From the NCBI GenBank assembly GCA_965216915.1, contig CBDCGS010000010.1, positions 496,001 to 560,000 of the forward strand: a stretch of 64,000 nt of DNA, written 5' to 3'. This stretch comes from CBDCGS01 sp965216915 (GTDB taxonomy: Bacteria; Pseudomonadota; Alphaproteobacteria; UBA828). The first letter of the stretch is position 1, and every line of letters starts with the position of its first letter. A program made the position numbers and the translations under genes. The notes below the pieces were generated by a model, which worked only from the letters and a program-made list of their open reading frames with translations, was not told the DNA's origin and did no database searches. Of this stretch, positions 1 through 8,537 are shown piece after piece.

Positions 1-133
1 TATATCGACCGCATATTTGGAAACATCGTGTAATGGTCGAGGACTATCTTGTATAGAGGTGAGAACGGTATTGAAAAACCGAAATAAATATGCTATACTA
101 CACTAGATTTATCCTCAGATTCGCATCGGTATT

Positions 134-715
134 GTGACATTAGACAGAAAGCCGCCCTCCAGGGCCATAGCACCGGCTCCAACGAATGAGCCGACTAACC
201 CGGAAAGGCGTGGTCAGCCATCACCCGGCTTGAAGGTCATCACGGGCGAAGGCGGAAGCGAGATCGTCGTCGACCACACGGAGCCCGATGTTGGTGGGTC
301 GTTGCTCATGGAGGCCCTGGGGGCATCAGATCTAAGCTTTCTGGAGGGCGTTCTGGATCAGCTGGTACGAGCCAGCACGAAGAATGGCGTGGTGGATGAG
401 AAAGCCCTCAACACCATGCTCGCGATGGTCAAGTCCGTGGAGCCCCGTGATCAGGTGGAAGCCATGCTGGCGGCTCAGATGGCTGCGGTGCACACGATGG
501 CAATGACCTTTGCGTTCCGTCTGAACCATATCGAGACCATCCCGCAACAGGACAGTGCTGAAAGAGCGTTCAACAAGCTGACACGGACGTTCACGACCCA
601 GATGGAGGCGCTACGGAAGTACCGGCGGGGTGGAGAGCAGCGGATGACGGTGGAACAGGTGACGGTCAAGGACGGCGGTCAGGCAATCGTGGGAAATGTG
701 GCTCGCACGGAATGA
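134..715 (+). CDS. Element-associated conserved protein of unknown function
   Basis: A 193-residue protein starting at a GTG. The N-terminal 45 residues are Pro/Ser/Thr-rich and look disordered; the middle is helical; the end carries the stretch GGQAIVGNV. From memory, proteins with a central AVHTMAM-like helix, a PQQDSAERAFNKL motif and this ending recur in alphaproteobacteria beside integrases and phage-like genes; their function is unknown. The next gene follows at once, and a convergent integrase lies beyond it. No membrane segment or enzyme motif is visible. The family recognition is memory-based; the reading frame is convincing by length and composition. Confidence 0.72.
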   Translation: MTLDRKPPSRAIAPAPTNEPTNPERRGQPSPGLKVITGEGGSEIVVDHTEPDVGGSLLMEALGASDLSFLEGVLDQLVRASTKNGVVDEKALNTMLAMVKSVEPRDQVEAMLAAQMAAVHTMAMTFAFRLNHIETIPQQDSAERAFNKLTRTFTTQMEALRKYRRGGEQRMTVEQVTVKDGGQAIVGNVARTE

Positions 716-725
716 CGCCAACCTC

Positions 726-977
726 ATGAACGGCCCACTCCCGATGCATCGGAGCCCACGCTGTACGGCGACCTCAAAGCGCACCCGAAACCGCTGTCGT
801 GCGCCAGCTGTGAAGGGCTGGACCGTGTGTCGGTTTCACGGTGCGAGAGGAGGTGCGCCGAAGGGCGAGCGCAACGGCGCCTTCCGCCACGGGCTCAGGA
901 CGAAGGAGGCAATGGCGGAGATGAAGGCGCTCGGAGAGCTTCTGCGGGAGTTCAAAGAGGATTTGGAAGCGATTTGA
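726..977 (+). CDS. Small protein with Cys/His cluster and HGARGGAPKG motif
   Basis: An 83-residue basic protein. Three cysteines and a histidine are spaced as in the short zinc-binding modules of small phage or element proteins (RC, then RC about ten residues on, then CRFHG), followed directly by GGAPKGERNGAFRHG. Such HGG-x-P-x-GNxN-xx-HG proteins are common next to integrases and terminase-type genes; their role is unknown. The frame is open from the ATG at 696, overlapping the previous gene; the ATG at 726 is preferred because it lies just after that gene's stop, but no strong ribosome site decides it. Zinc binding is inferred from the residue pattern. Confidence 0.6.
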   Translation: MNGPLPMHRSPRCTATSKRTRNRCRAPAVKGWTVCRFHGARGGAPKGERNGAFRHGLRTKEAMAEMKALGELLREFKEDLEAI

Positions 978-994
978 AGGGCAGGGGAGCGTCG

Positions 995-2161
995 TTACTC
1001 GGTTTCGCGCAGTTTCACGACCTCGGCTGAGCGCGCTTTGGATAAGCCGTCGATCTTTGCACCAAAGCGCCCCGCTGCCGCCCGAATGGGGTCGTCGGCA
1101 AGGTGGGCATAGCGCTTGGTCGTTGTCGCCGTGGTGTGTCCGAGTAGACGGCCAACGATCTCGAGGCTGAGCCCGCTCGACACGAGGTGTGACGCGTGTG
1201 TGTGACGGTTGTCGTGCATCCGGTAGTTCTCGATACCCGCCTGACGCATGACCGAGCGCCAGAACTTCTTGATCTCCTGCAGGGGCTTGCCGGGCACATC
1301 TCCAGGAAAAACAAAAGGAACGCTATCGTCGGCTACCTCGCGCGTCGCTGCGAGCAGCTCCAGCGCCTGAGGGCTCAAGGGGACGTGCTCTGTGCGCTTC
1401 TGCTTTGTGTGGTGAGATGGCTTGATCCAGACCCCACGCTCGAAGTCGATGTCATCCCATTCCGTGCGCAAAACCTCGCCGATCCGACCGCCGGTGAGTA
1501 GCTGCATCCGAACGGCGTTGGCTGCGCGCTGGTTGGGGTGGTCCCTCAAAACCTCGAGGAGACGCGTCAGCTCGTCGTCGGATAGCCAGCGCTCGCGCTT
1601 GTGCTCGACGTAGCGTTCGACCCCTTTGGCGGGATTGTCTGTCCGCCAGCCCCAGTCCACGGCCAGGGAGAACATCTTTGAGAGCAACGCCAGCAAGCGG
1701 TTCGCTTGATAAGGCCGGTCCTTGAGGGAGGCATGCAGTGCCGTAATCTCTCGGCGGGAGACGGCCTCCACCTTCTTCCCGCCAAGGGCGGGGCGGACGT
1801 ATCTGTCGATGAGCAGGCGATCGTTGCGCACGCTTTGCGGGCGCTTCTTGGGAATCGCATGGCGTTCCAGATATTCGGCGGCGAGCTGTGTAACCGTGGG
1901 TGCCGCTCGCTTCTCACGCCGAGCAGAGGCGATGTCACCGCCGCCGATGGCATCGCCCAGGATGCGACGGGCGTTCTGCCGGGCCTGGTGGAAGGTGCGC
2001 AACGGGCCGTGCTGCCCGAGTGTCATTCGCCGCGATTGCCCGGTCTCTCGGTTGCGATACTGGCAGATGTAGCTCCGTACGCCCGAGGGCTTGATCCGCA
2101 CGCCGAAGCCCCAACGCGACAGGCGTTCGACGTTTGGAGTGGGCTCAGGGAATGCGCGCAT
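995..2161 (-). CDS. Tyrosine-type site-specific recombinase (phage/island integrase)
   Basis: A 388-residue integrase that would cut and rejoin DNA through a covalent phosphotyrosine. An N-terminal arm-binding-like part ends near residue 85, a core-binding SAM-like domain spans about 90-180, and the catalytic domain about 190-360. The catalytic set is visible: R226 in TGGRIGEVL, K253, H316-x-x-R319 in MHDNRHTH, H342 in LLGHTTAT and nucleophile Y351 in KRYAHL. It faces the two small genes on its 3' side. The N-terminus is odd: the usual sequence before the GFGVRIKPSG element is short, and the neighbouring frame just upstream (to 2238) encodes an integrase-like start, so a 5' frameshift is possible. 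Confidence 0.88.
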   Translation of the reverse strand: MRAFPEPTPNVERLSRWGFGVRIKPSGVRSYICQYRNRETGQSRRMTLGQHGPLRTFHQARQNARRILGDAIGGGDIASARREKRAAPTVTQLAAEYLERHAIPKKRPQSVRNDRLLIDRYVRPALGGKKVEAVSRREITALHASLKDRPYQANRLLALLSKMFSLAVDWGWRTDNPAKGVERYVEHKRERWLSDDELTRLLEVLRDHPNQRAANAVRMQLLTGGRIGEVLRTEWDDIDFERGVWIKPSHHTKQKRTEHVPLSPQALELLAATREVADDSVPFVFPGDVPGKPLQEIKKFWRSVMRQAGIENYRMHDNRHTHASHLVSSGLSLEIVGRLLGHTTATTTKRYAHLADDPIRAAAGRFGAKIDGLSKARSAEVVKLRETE

Positions 2162-2446
2162 AATTTTGTTCTTGGTTTATCCCCGGGGCGGGCCTCTGGT
2201 TTCTCACCGGCGTCCAGCCGCGGAGTCTCTTTGGGCACGCGAAAAGCCTCCGACAGTCCCGGCTATCCTGGGCGCGGTCGATCTTTCGTCCCAGATAGAT
2301 GCTACAGCGCTGCGACATTAACGTCGCTCACTAGCCGCCCCATGTTGAAGTCGCCCGGTTTGTCAAAGCCAGGGCGACTGGCCTGAAAGGAGGAAAAGGC
2401 GCTAAGCTATCGATATGCGTTACCTGACCTAGGTGGGTAGGGGGTA

Positions 2447-2770
2447 ATGAAACGTTTGTCGCTCAGCTCGGTCATGCTCGCCATTGCACTAAGCTGAGTT
2501 TGTGCGTTTCCGGCGATCTGTTCGAGCCCTGCTTTGGGCGCTCCGACCGGCGAATTGTTCGTCGGAGCTGGAGGCGGCATTAGAATTGCCGACTTCGGCA
2601 CTGGAACCCTAGGTGACCTCGAGTTCACGTCGAGCAACGCGACTGGTGCGCTCGCCTTCAGCCCGACCAGCATCCCCGAACCCGCCACCCTAACAATCAT
2701 CGTGGCTGGCGTCGTCAGTTGCGGCTTCTTGGTTTGGTACCGCCGCAGCCGGGTGCGGCAAACTCGTTAG
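2447..2770 (+). pseudogene. PEP-CTERM protein gene broken by an in-frame TGA in the signal peptide
   Basis: One frame runs from ATG 2447 to TAG 2768-2770. It starts with a signal peptide (MKRLSLSSVMLAIALS), then a TGA at 2495-2497, and continues with a hydrophobic stretch to a likely cleavage site before APTGELFVG. The C-terminus is a textbook PEP-CTERM sorting signal: IPEPATL, one membrane helix, then an Arg-rich tail. In the family, exosortase recognises this tail for surface sorting linked to exopolysaccharide. The protein is short (about 107 codons), so an internal deletion may accompany the stop. A GTG or ATG restart downstream of the TGA would lack an export signal. No exosortase gene is in the window. 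Confidence 0.7.
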
Positions 2771-3088
2771 TGCCGACTTCCTCCTCGAGCCGGCGTCTTG
2801 CGAACCGACTGGGGTGGATCGTTTGACTACGTACTTACGTAGGAGGTCGCGGCAGTTTCTCTCCCTGAATCTGTATCGCTCGTTGTTCTCGGAGTCGGTA
2901 TCAGCGCCTGCATTGCAGAGTGCATCGCGCACAGCGCGTGAGGGGCGCAAAAAACCGCCCCCATCAAGGCCATGATCGGATCGGCGGGGCGCAATGGACC
3001 GACGTGAATTTGACACGAACGGCTCCTTCTATTGCCAGGCCGGGGCGGGGAGAGCCGCCTGGCCGCTCAGCACCGGAGACCAACGCTG
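2771..3088. other. Stretch without a convincing gene, distal to the CRISPR array
   Basis: About 320 bases between the broken PEP-CTERM gene and the degenerate terminal CRISPR repeat. Open frames here are short and lack start sites or recognisable protein features. It is the trailer side of the array, not the leader side. Confidence 0.5.
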
Positions 3089-3117
3089 CGGATAGTCCCC
3101 GCGTGCCAGGGAGACAC
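3089..3117 (-). repeat. Degenerate terminal CRISPR repeat
   Basis: Aligned without gaps to the consensus, 20 of 29 bases agree; the CCCCGCG core and the ACAC end on the plus strand are kept. It is exactly 32 bases from the first perfect repeat, so 3118-3149 is a true, oldest spacer. Decay of the leader-distal repeat is normal, because new units are added and copied at the other end. Confidence 0.85.
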
Positions 3118-4154
3118 AATCCAACAGTGCGCTCGGCTGGTGCCAGTTCCGGTTCATCCCCGCGCTCGCGGGGAACACATGCCGCTCGTCGTCTCCGACA
3201 ACGCCGTGCTCGGTTCATCCCCGCGCTCGCGGGGAACACTAACGCCCCTTGCTGAGGTCGTAGAGCGTCGGCGGTTCATCCCCGCGCTCGCGGGGAACAC
3301 GAGCAGGTCGAAGGGCTTGCCGGCATCGCCGCCGGTTCATCCCCGCGCTCGCGGGGAACACAGACCAGCCCTGCCGGTGGGCGCGCTCGAGACCGGTTCA
3401 TCCCCGCGCTCGCGGGGAACACTCAAACACGAAGCTCGGGTCGCGCATGGCCAGCGGTTCATCCCCGCGCTCGCGGGGAACACACACGGGTGGCGGTGGG
3501 CTCGGCCCAGGTAAACGGTTCATCCCCGCGCTCGCGGGGAACACTTTTCGTCCGCGAAGTTATCGACCGGCTGCACCGGTTCATCCCCGCGCTCGCGGGG
3601 AACACGGCATGTCGTCGGGTGCGCCGGGTGGATAGTTCGGTTCATCCCCGCGCTCGCGGGGAACACGCCACCGCACCCGGCGTGAGCGTCTCGACGTACG
3701 GTTCATCCCCGCGCTCGCGGGGAACACAATGTGCGCATGGTGCCGGGCAAGCCGACCTACGGTTCATCCCCGCGCTCGCGGGGAACACCGACCCATCCGC
3801 GCCCCCATACTCTGCTTGGCCGGTTCATCCCCGCGCTCGCGGGGAACACCGCGTCGCTCCACCGAGGCTGACAGGCAACTCCGGTTCATCCCCGCGCTCG
3901 CGGGGAACACTGCTTTCATGCCCTGATTGAGGGACACCGTGCCGGTTCATCCCCGCGCTCGCGGGGAACACTTGTCGACGTGCGAGGTCTGCGACCCAAA
4001 CACCGGTTCATCCCCGCGCTCGCGGGGAACACGGCACCGCGCAGATTGGCACCGCACAGATCAGCGGTTCATCCCCGCGCTCGCGGGGAACACGCACGGC
4101 GTTTCGGGACCGAGGGCGATTTCCACGGTTCATCCCCGCGCTCGCGGGGAACAC
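3089..4154 (-). CRISPR. Type I-E CRISPR array, 18 repeats and 17 spacers
   Basis: Seventeen identical 29-base repeats start at 3150 and recur every 61 bases to 4126, with 32-base spacers between them. An eighteenth, degenerate repeat lies at 3089-3117. Read on the minus strand the repeat begins GTGTTCCCCGCG and ends GGGATGAACCG, with the GC-rich hairpin typical of type I-E repeats, so the array is transcribed leftward like the cas genes. The leader-proximal end is therefore at 4154, beside cas2. All 17 spacers differ. Identical repeats and constant spacer length suggest an array that is, or recently was, active. No spacer source was found by eye within the window. Confidence 0.98.
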
Positions 4155-4263
4155 TCTTCGCGGAAGCCATTGTTCCGCAGTCGTTATTCAGTTTTCAAAG
4201 AACCTACCGGGGTGTTCGTGCTTCGTTTCCTAAGGTCAACATCCCGGCTTCATACCCCCGCGT
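4155..4263 (-). promoter_or_regulatory. CRISPR leader
   Basis: The 109 bases between the last perfect repeat and the cas2 stop form the only candidate leader. On the minus strand it holds an AT-richer run (GGTTCTTTGAAAACTGAATA, about 4183-4202) and then 28 bases leading directly into the first repeat. In type I-E loci the leader between cas2 and the array drives pre-crRNA transcription and marks where Cas1-Cas2 inserts spacers. No perfect integration host factor consensus was recognised by eye. Confidence 0.65.
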
Positions 4264-4551
4264 TCAGGTCCTCTCGCGTGGCAGAAACTGCACGAGCTTG
4301 AACCCGTCGAGCTCGATCGGCATGCGCCGGTTCCGCCCGCAGGTCTCGAAGTCGAAGCCCGCGTCGTTTGGGGCCGACCAAGCGATCACCGCGTCGCCGC
4401 TGTCGATTCCGTCGAGCACTTGGCGCCAAATCATCTCGCGGGTCCGTCGCGAATAGGTGCCGACATACACGCCGGCACGGATCTCCAGAAGCCACACCGC
4501 GAGACGCCCACGCAAACGGGGCGGGGCATTCTCAACCACGATGACCAACAT
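4264..4551 (-). CDS. cas2: CRISPR-associated Cas2e
   Basis: A 95-residue type I-E Cas2, the dimeric core of the Cas1-Cas2 spacer integrase. It starts MLVIVVENAPPRLRGRLAVW, the typical Cas2e N-terminus (VVxxxPxxLRGxLxxWL), and contains VYVGTYSRRTRE and the family's GFDFETCGRNRR-like segment. The start was taken from this N-terminus; the frame stays open far upstream but that part is antisense to cas1. It overlaps the end of cas1 by 20 bases, so the two are translationally linked. No DnaQ-type fusion is present. It is the last cas gene before the leader. Confidence 0.95.
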   Translation of the reverse strand: MLVIVVENAPPRLRGRLAVWLLEIRAGVYVGTYSRRTREMIWRQVLDGIDSGDAVIAWSAPNDAGFDFETCGRNRRMPIELDGFKLVQFLPRERT

Positions 4552-5488
4552 CGCCCCCGTGCTCCTCAACGAACGCAATCGGTTGTGCCTCCGGCGCCGG
4601 ATCGGGGTGTTCGAGCCCGCCGGCCGCCAGCACCTCCTCGATTGTCGGAATGAGACGCTTGAGCAGTTTGGTCTCACGAAAGTTGTCACGGCAGCGCCGG
4701 CGAACCTCACCCTGAGCATCGCGGACCGGGCGGCCTTCCACGGGCTTGCTCGCCTGAACGGCTCCCGCAATGCGAAAGGCGACCGGCAGCACGGTCTCAA
4801 ACTTGAAAATATCCGCAATGTCATAAACGAAGGAGCGTGGCTTGCCAGTGTGTAGAAAGCCGATCGCCGGCGCGTAACCGGCAGCGAGGATGGCTGCCTC
4901 AGTCAGGCCATGCAGACAGGCGGTGGCCGCACTCAGGCAACGGTTCGGCACGTCCGACGCATCCCAGTCGCTGGGATCGTAGCGGCGCCGACGCCAGTGC
5001 GCGCCATACTGGCGGGCGAGGTTCTCGTACATGCGCTTGACTCGCGCGCCCTCGATTCCGCGCAGCTGGTCGATAGAGCGGCGTGCGGGCGGTGCCTCGC
5101 CGAAGCGCAGCTCGTACATCTTGCGCACCACCTTGAGCCGCGCATCGTCGTCGAGCGCCAGCTTGGCTTGGTAGAGCAGCCGCTCAGTCCGCGCCCCTCC
5201 GGGCTGCCCCGCGGCGTAGAGCCGCACACCGGCCTCGCCGACCCAGACAATGAGACACCCGACACGGGCCGCCAGCGCGACGGCAGCATGTGAGATCCGC
5301 GCCCCTGGCTCCAACATGAGGCAGGCGATGCCGCCGACCGGGATATGGATGCGCACCCCGTTCTTGTCGACTAAGACGAAGGCGCCGTCGAGAACGTCGA
5401 GTTGGCCCTTCTCGAGGAAGAGGATCGACGAGCGGTCCTTGATCGGGATCGGTTTGGCCGGCGCTAGACCGGGCAGCGGGCGCGCCAT
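4532..5488 (-). CDS. cas1: CRISPR-associated Cas1e integrase
   Basis: A 318-residue Cas1 of the type I-E branch, the catalytic subunit that integrates spacers at the leader-proximal repeat. The metal-binding triad is intact: E146 in RGIEGARVK, H213 in GFLHTG and D226 in VYDIADIFK, spaced like E141, H208 and D221 of the E. coli protein. The N-terminal beta domain (1-90) and helical C-terminal domain are both present at family length. It starts six bases after the cas6e stop and overlaps cas2 at its end. With cas2 intact, adaptation is predicted to be functional. Confidence 0.97.
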   Translation of the reverse strand: MARPLPGLAPAKPIPIKDRSSILFLEKGQLDVLDGAFVLVDKNGVRIHIPVGGIACLMLEPGARISHAAVALAARVGCLIVWVGEAGVRLYAAGQPGGARTERLLYQAKLALDDDARLKVVRKMYELRFGEAPPARRSIDQLRGIEGARVKRMYENLARQYGAHWRRRRYDPSDWDASDVPNRCLSAATACLHGLTEAAILAAGYAPAIGFLHTGKPRSFVYDIADIFKFETVLPVAFRIAGAVQASKPVEGRPVRDAQGEVRRRCRDNFRETKLLKRLIPTIEEVLAAGGLEHPDPAPEAQPIAFVEEHGGDVGHRG

Positions 5489-5494
5489 GATTCC

Positions 5495-6184
5495 TCACGC
5501 CCGACGGATCAGCATGAGGCCGCAGCCGAAGGCCTTGGCTGCACCAAACCCGCGTGCCATGGCCGCAACGAAGTCCGCCGGCGAGCTGATGGTAAGGAAG
5601 CCATCCAAATCGAGCGTGGCGAAGCGGATCGGCGAACCGCTGCCGCGTTCAATGCGATGTGTGCGATAGGCACCCACCGCGAGCCGTGTGCCATCGAGCG
5701 AGAAGCCCGCTTTTGCGGCGCGCGCAGCGAGCCAATCGTGCCCGGCGCGGCGCTCCAACTCGTAGCGTGAGCCGGGATCATCGGCTTCCTCTCGCGCAAT
5801 CTTGTTCTTCAGTGACATGACGGCATCGTCGCGCTTAGAACGCCGTTTCCCTTCCACGGATCGGGCGACGACGGGGTTGACCCGGAGGGAAAACGAGAGC
5901 AGATCACCGGCTTCGAGCCGGGGTTCGAACGGCTTGGTTTCCACCTCGAACAGATTGTGGCGGTCGACAGGCGGCCGCGCCCCAAGGATGAGGAACTCGC
6001 CCGGGCGAAGCTCGCGATAAAGAAAATCGCGCGTGCGGCTTTCGTCGTCGGCGAAGAGAGACCATACGAGACGATGTGCTGCCGCGGCCGCGGCGTCCGA
6101 GCGGGGCAGTAGTAGCGGTGCCAGGTTCGCCGCCGACGCCTCTCGGCTCAACCTTACGCGCGAGAAGTGAAGCGGTCCGATCAT
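5495..6184 (-). CDS. cas6e: Cas6e crRNA-processing endoribonuclease
   Basis: A 229-residue Cas6e (CasE/Cse3), which cuts the repeat hairpin and stays bound to the 3' handle of the crRNA within Cascade. Two ferredoxin-like folds are expected. H37 in AAHRLVWSLF is in the position of the family's catalytic histidine, and a Gly-rich RNA-binding loop lies near the end (GFGAAKAFGCGLMLIRR). It overlaps cas5e by four bases and is followed by cas1 after six bases. Length is normal for the family. Confidence 0.95.
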   Translation of the reverse strand: MIGPLHFSRVRLSREASAANLAPLLLPRSDAAAAAAHRLVWSLFADDESRTRDFLYRELRPGEFLILGARPPVDRHNLFEVETKPFEPRLEAGDLLSFSLRVNPVVARSVEGKRRSKRDDAVMSLKNKIAREEADDPGSRYELERRAGHDWLAARAAKAGFSLDGTRLAVGAYRTHRIERGSGSPIRFATLDLDGFLTISSPADFVAAMARGFGAAKAFGCGLMLIRRA

Positions 6185-6897
6185 TCCGCGGTCTTATCCG
6201 GCATCTGCGAGACGATCTCGTGCCGCTCGGCGAACTGCCAGCGCTCTCGGCTCAAGACGGCATCCCGCCGCGTTACGCTGAGTGCTTCGATGGGCACGTC
6301 CGCGTCAGTATCGCTTGCGAACCGCGCTGGGTGCTCAAGGGCAAGGCCGGCGAGGAGTGCAGGCGGCGGGCGGGTTGCGAACGCCGCGTGAAGGTCCGCA
6401 GCCGATACCACCACTGGGTCGAGCGGCAATGCGAAGGGACACGATTTTCTGCCGAAATAGAGCGTGAAGGCGGGGCCCTTTATCGCCACGGCAAGTTGCG
6501 AGAGCGGCCAGCGCGCGCCCTCGCGCTGCCAAAGCGCGACTGTGTAGGCAGCATCTACGCGGAAGTCGCGTTGCGAGAGGACGGTCTCGATGTTGGACGC
6601 CGCTAGCTCTTGGCGCCGAGTCGCATAGGTCGCGCCTCTACGTGCGCGCGGTGCCTGCGCAGTGTGATAGTCCCTCATCGGAGCGCCTGGCGCGTCGATC
6701 CGCACGGCATAGCCATACCGCTCGCTCAAAGCGGAATGAGCCGCCGCGTCTTCACGCACAATGCCGAGCGCCGCGGCGACGAGCCCCATTACCGCCGATT
6801 TGCCCGGCCGATCCCACGAACCCCGTCGCTCGCCCACGGCGATTTCGCCCATCGCCGCAATTGGCGCGTAGAGCGAAAAAAGCAGGTACTCACGCAT
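6181..6897 (-). CDS. cas5e: Cas5e Cascade subunit
   Basis: A 238-residue Cas5e (CasD), which caps the 5' handle of the crRNA in Cascade. The start MREYLLFSLYAPIAAMGEIA fits the family N-terminus, where an LxGPLQSWG-like segment is usual; here it reads LYAPIAAMG. GxRRGSWDRPGKSAVMGLV is the conserved helix after it, and RDYHTAQ is also typical. The chosen start overlaps the cas7e stop by eight bases; the frame extends 20 codons further up, but these are antisense-like. It overlaps cas6e by four bases. Confidence 0.94.
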   Translation of the reverse strand: MREYLLFSLYAPIAAMGEIAVGERRGSWDRPGKSAVMGLVAAALGIVREDAAAHSALSERYGYAVRIDAPGAPMRDYHTAQAPRARRGATYATRRQELAASNIETVLSQRDFRVDAAYTVALWQREGARWPLSQLAVAIKGPAFTLYFGRKSCPFALPLDPVVVSAADLHAAFATRPPPALLAGLALEHPARFASDTDADVPIEALSVTRRDAVLSRERWQFAERHEIVSQMPDKTAE

Positions 6898-7972
6898 CAG
6901 CAGCGCCTGTCGCAAAGCCGATGATGTCGTCGAGCGAACCCTCGCCCGCCGGCACATTCATCACCTGCGGCGCTCTTCCGGCCGTTCCATAGGCCGTCGC
7001 CAGCTTCTCGTTGAATGTAGTGAGCGCCGTGATCGAATCCGCCATGTAATCGCGGCCATCAATCGGTTTGAGGAAGGCGGCGGCGAGCGAGCGCGGCTGC
7101 TCGGGCCCGCGCTCGGCCATGATGTAGGATGCATAGGCGCGGCTCGCGAAGCTGGCCTGCTTGCCGCGCGGCGCGACGGTCGCCGCAGCCTCGACTATTG
7201 CCGCGACAGCGCTGTTCGCGAGAGTGGCATTACCCTCCAGGTTCTTCGTGAGCAGGTCCTTGTCGATGCAAAGGTAGAGATAGAACAGACCGGCACCGAA
7301 CTCCTGTACGCCCACGAAGCCGGCCCCGGCGTCATCCGCTTCCTCGCGCCGCTTCAGGTCGTCCACTGCGGTGTAATAGTCGTCCTCGGGCACAACCCTG
7401 TGCGTCGTGATCGCATGCGCCACCTGGGTCGCCGCCTCGCGGTTGAATTGGGGGTGGTCTGCAAGCATGCGTCCGAACATGGCGATATCGGCTGCAGCGT
7501 CCGTGCGGCGGAGCACCTCTTTGGCCTTGGGTCGGTTCTCGTCGGCCGTGATGTCGGTGCCTGCAAGCGCTCGGTCGGCAAGCGCGATGGCGGCGTCCTT
7601 TTCCTCCCGGCTGATAAAGGCAAGCTGCTCGATGAAGGCTGGCTTTTTGGTCTGCTCTTTTTCGGGAACGGGTTTGCCGAAGACACCGGCTATGGCAGTC
7701 GCGGTTCGCAACGCGTCGTCCCTATCCATGCCGTTGGTGATCAGGTGGTCTCGTACCACCTGTCCTAGACGCTGGGTTCTCTGACCCAGATGTCCTTCAA
7801 GCTTTCGCTCAAAGACCTCAGACTCCCGCCACGCTCGCTTGAGCGATTGGGAAGAAATGCGCAGCCGCGGCACGCCACCCATGATTGCTGTCTTGGGCCG
7901 TCCAGTGTCGTCGCGGTTAAGGTTGGCCGGTGGATAGGCCGTGAGGAGATGAAGCTGTAGAAACTCGGTCAT
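6890..7972 (-). CDS. cas7e: Cas7e Cascade backbone subunit
   Basis: A 360-residue Cas7e (CasC/Cse4), six copies of which form the helical backbone along the crRNA. The N-terminus MTEFLQLHLLTAYPPANLNR, followed by GRPKTAIMGGVPRLRISSQSLKRAWR, is diagnostic for the family, and the C-terminal half keeps VPRGKQ-like and MNVPA segments. The longer reading frame to 8137 was rejected because its extra 55 residues are antisense to cse2. It lies ten bases after cse2 and overlaps cas5e by eight bases. Confidence 0.96.
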   Translation of the reverse strand: MTEFLQLHLLTAYPPANLNRDDTGRPKTAIMGGVPRLRISSQSLKRAWRESEVFERKLEGHLGQRTQRLGQVVRDHLITNGMDRDDALRTATAIAGVFGKPVPEKEQTKKPAFIEQLAFISREEKDAAIALADRALAGTDITADENRPKAKEVLRRTDAAADIAMFGRMLADHPQFNREAATQVAHAITTHRVVPEDDYYTAVDDLKRREEADDAGAGFVGVQEFGAGLFYLYLCIDKDLLTKNLEGNATLANSAVAAIVEAAATVAPRGKQASFASRAYASYIMAERGPEQPRSLAAAFLKPIDGRDYMADSITALTTFNEKLATAYGTAGRAPQVMNVPAGEGSLDDIIGFATGAADA

Positions 7973-7982
7973 CGATTCACTC

Positions 7983-8537
7983 TCATTCGCTCTCGACTTC
8001 GGCCGATGCCGGCTCGTTTTGGCTCCAGCGTGGAATTGCCGAAGCGGCGGCGTAGTAGTCAAATGCCCAACGACGCCGCACTCGATCGCCCCAATAGATG
8101 ATAGACTCTGCGAGATCCGCGACGTTGGCTGTGCCATTCAAGAACTTGGCAAGCCGGGTCATGTGAGCCAGCAGTTCGTCCGGCGTGCGGCAGAGAAGGA
8201 GTCGGCGAAAGCGGGCCTCCTTATACAAAGCGGAGTCTGGTTTTTCGAAGGCGTCCCGGCCAACCGCGCGCGCGATCGTTTTGTGGGGGTCGTCGTTCCT
8301 GATGTGAGCCAGAACGATCGCCAGCAGTGCTGCCCGATCGACGTTGCCCTTGACGCCCCCGAGCCGGCGCACGAGATCCACCCCGGCGGGGAGCATCAGC
8401 GCCTCACTCGCCCTGCGGCAGCGCCTCAGCTCGGCGAGCGTCCCGCGATCCCGTCCACCTCTCACGCCACTCGGGTCTGCCAGGCGCTCCCACCAAGCGT
8501 GCGCCCGACCGCCGATGCCGGATGGCTGCCCCGTCAT
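7983..8537 (-). CDS. cse2: Cse2 (CasB) Cascade small subunit
   Basis: A 184-residue Cse2, the helical small subunit that dimerises along the belly of Cascade and stabilises the R-loop. It has the family layout: AHAWWERLAD near the start, RGTLAELRRCR (usual RaxLRRa core) and LYKEARFRRLLLCRTPDEL in the C-terminal half, followed by RLAKFLNGTANVADLAESI. The start overlaps the cse1 stop by four bases (ATGA), showing translational coupling. Confidence 0.94.
   Translation of the reverse strand: MTGQPSGIGGRAHAWWERLADPSGVRGGRDRGTLAELRRCRRASEALMLPAGVDLVRRLGGVKGNVDRAALLAIVLAHIRNDDPHKTIARAVGRDAFEKPDSALYKEARFRRLLLCRTPDELLAHMTRLAKFLNGTANVADLAESIIYWGDRVRRRWAFDYYAAASAIPRWSQNEPASAEVESE

Noticed and set aside
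2920..4301. Several open frames of 90-160 codons across the CRISPR array, with repeating SSPRSRGT, FIPALAGNT or VHPRARGEH units
   Set aside because: They are translations of the CRISPR repeats in three frames, not genes.
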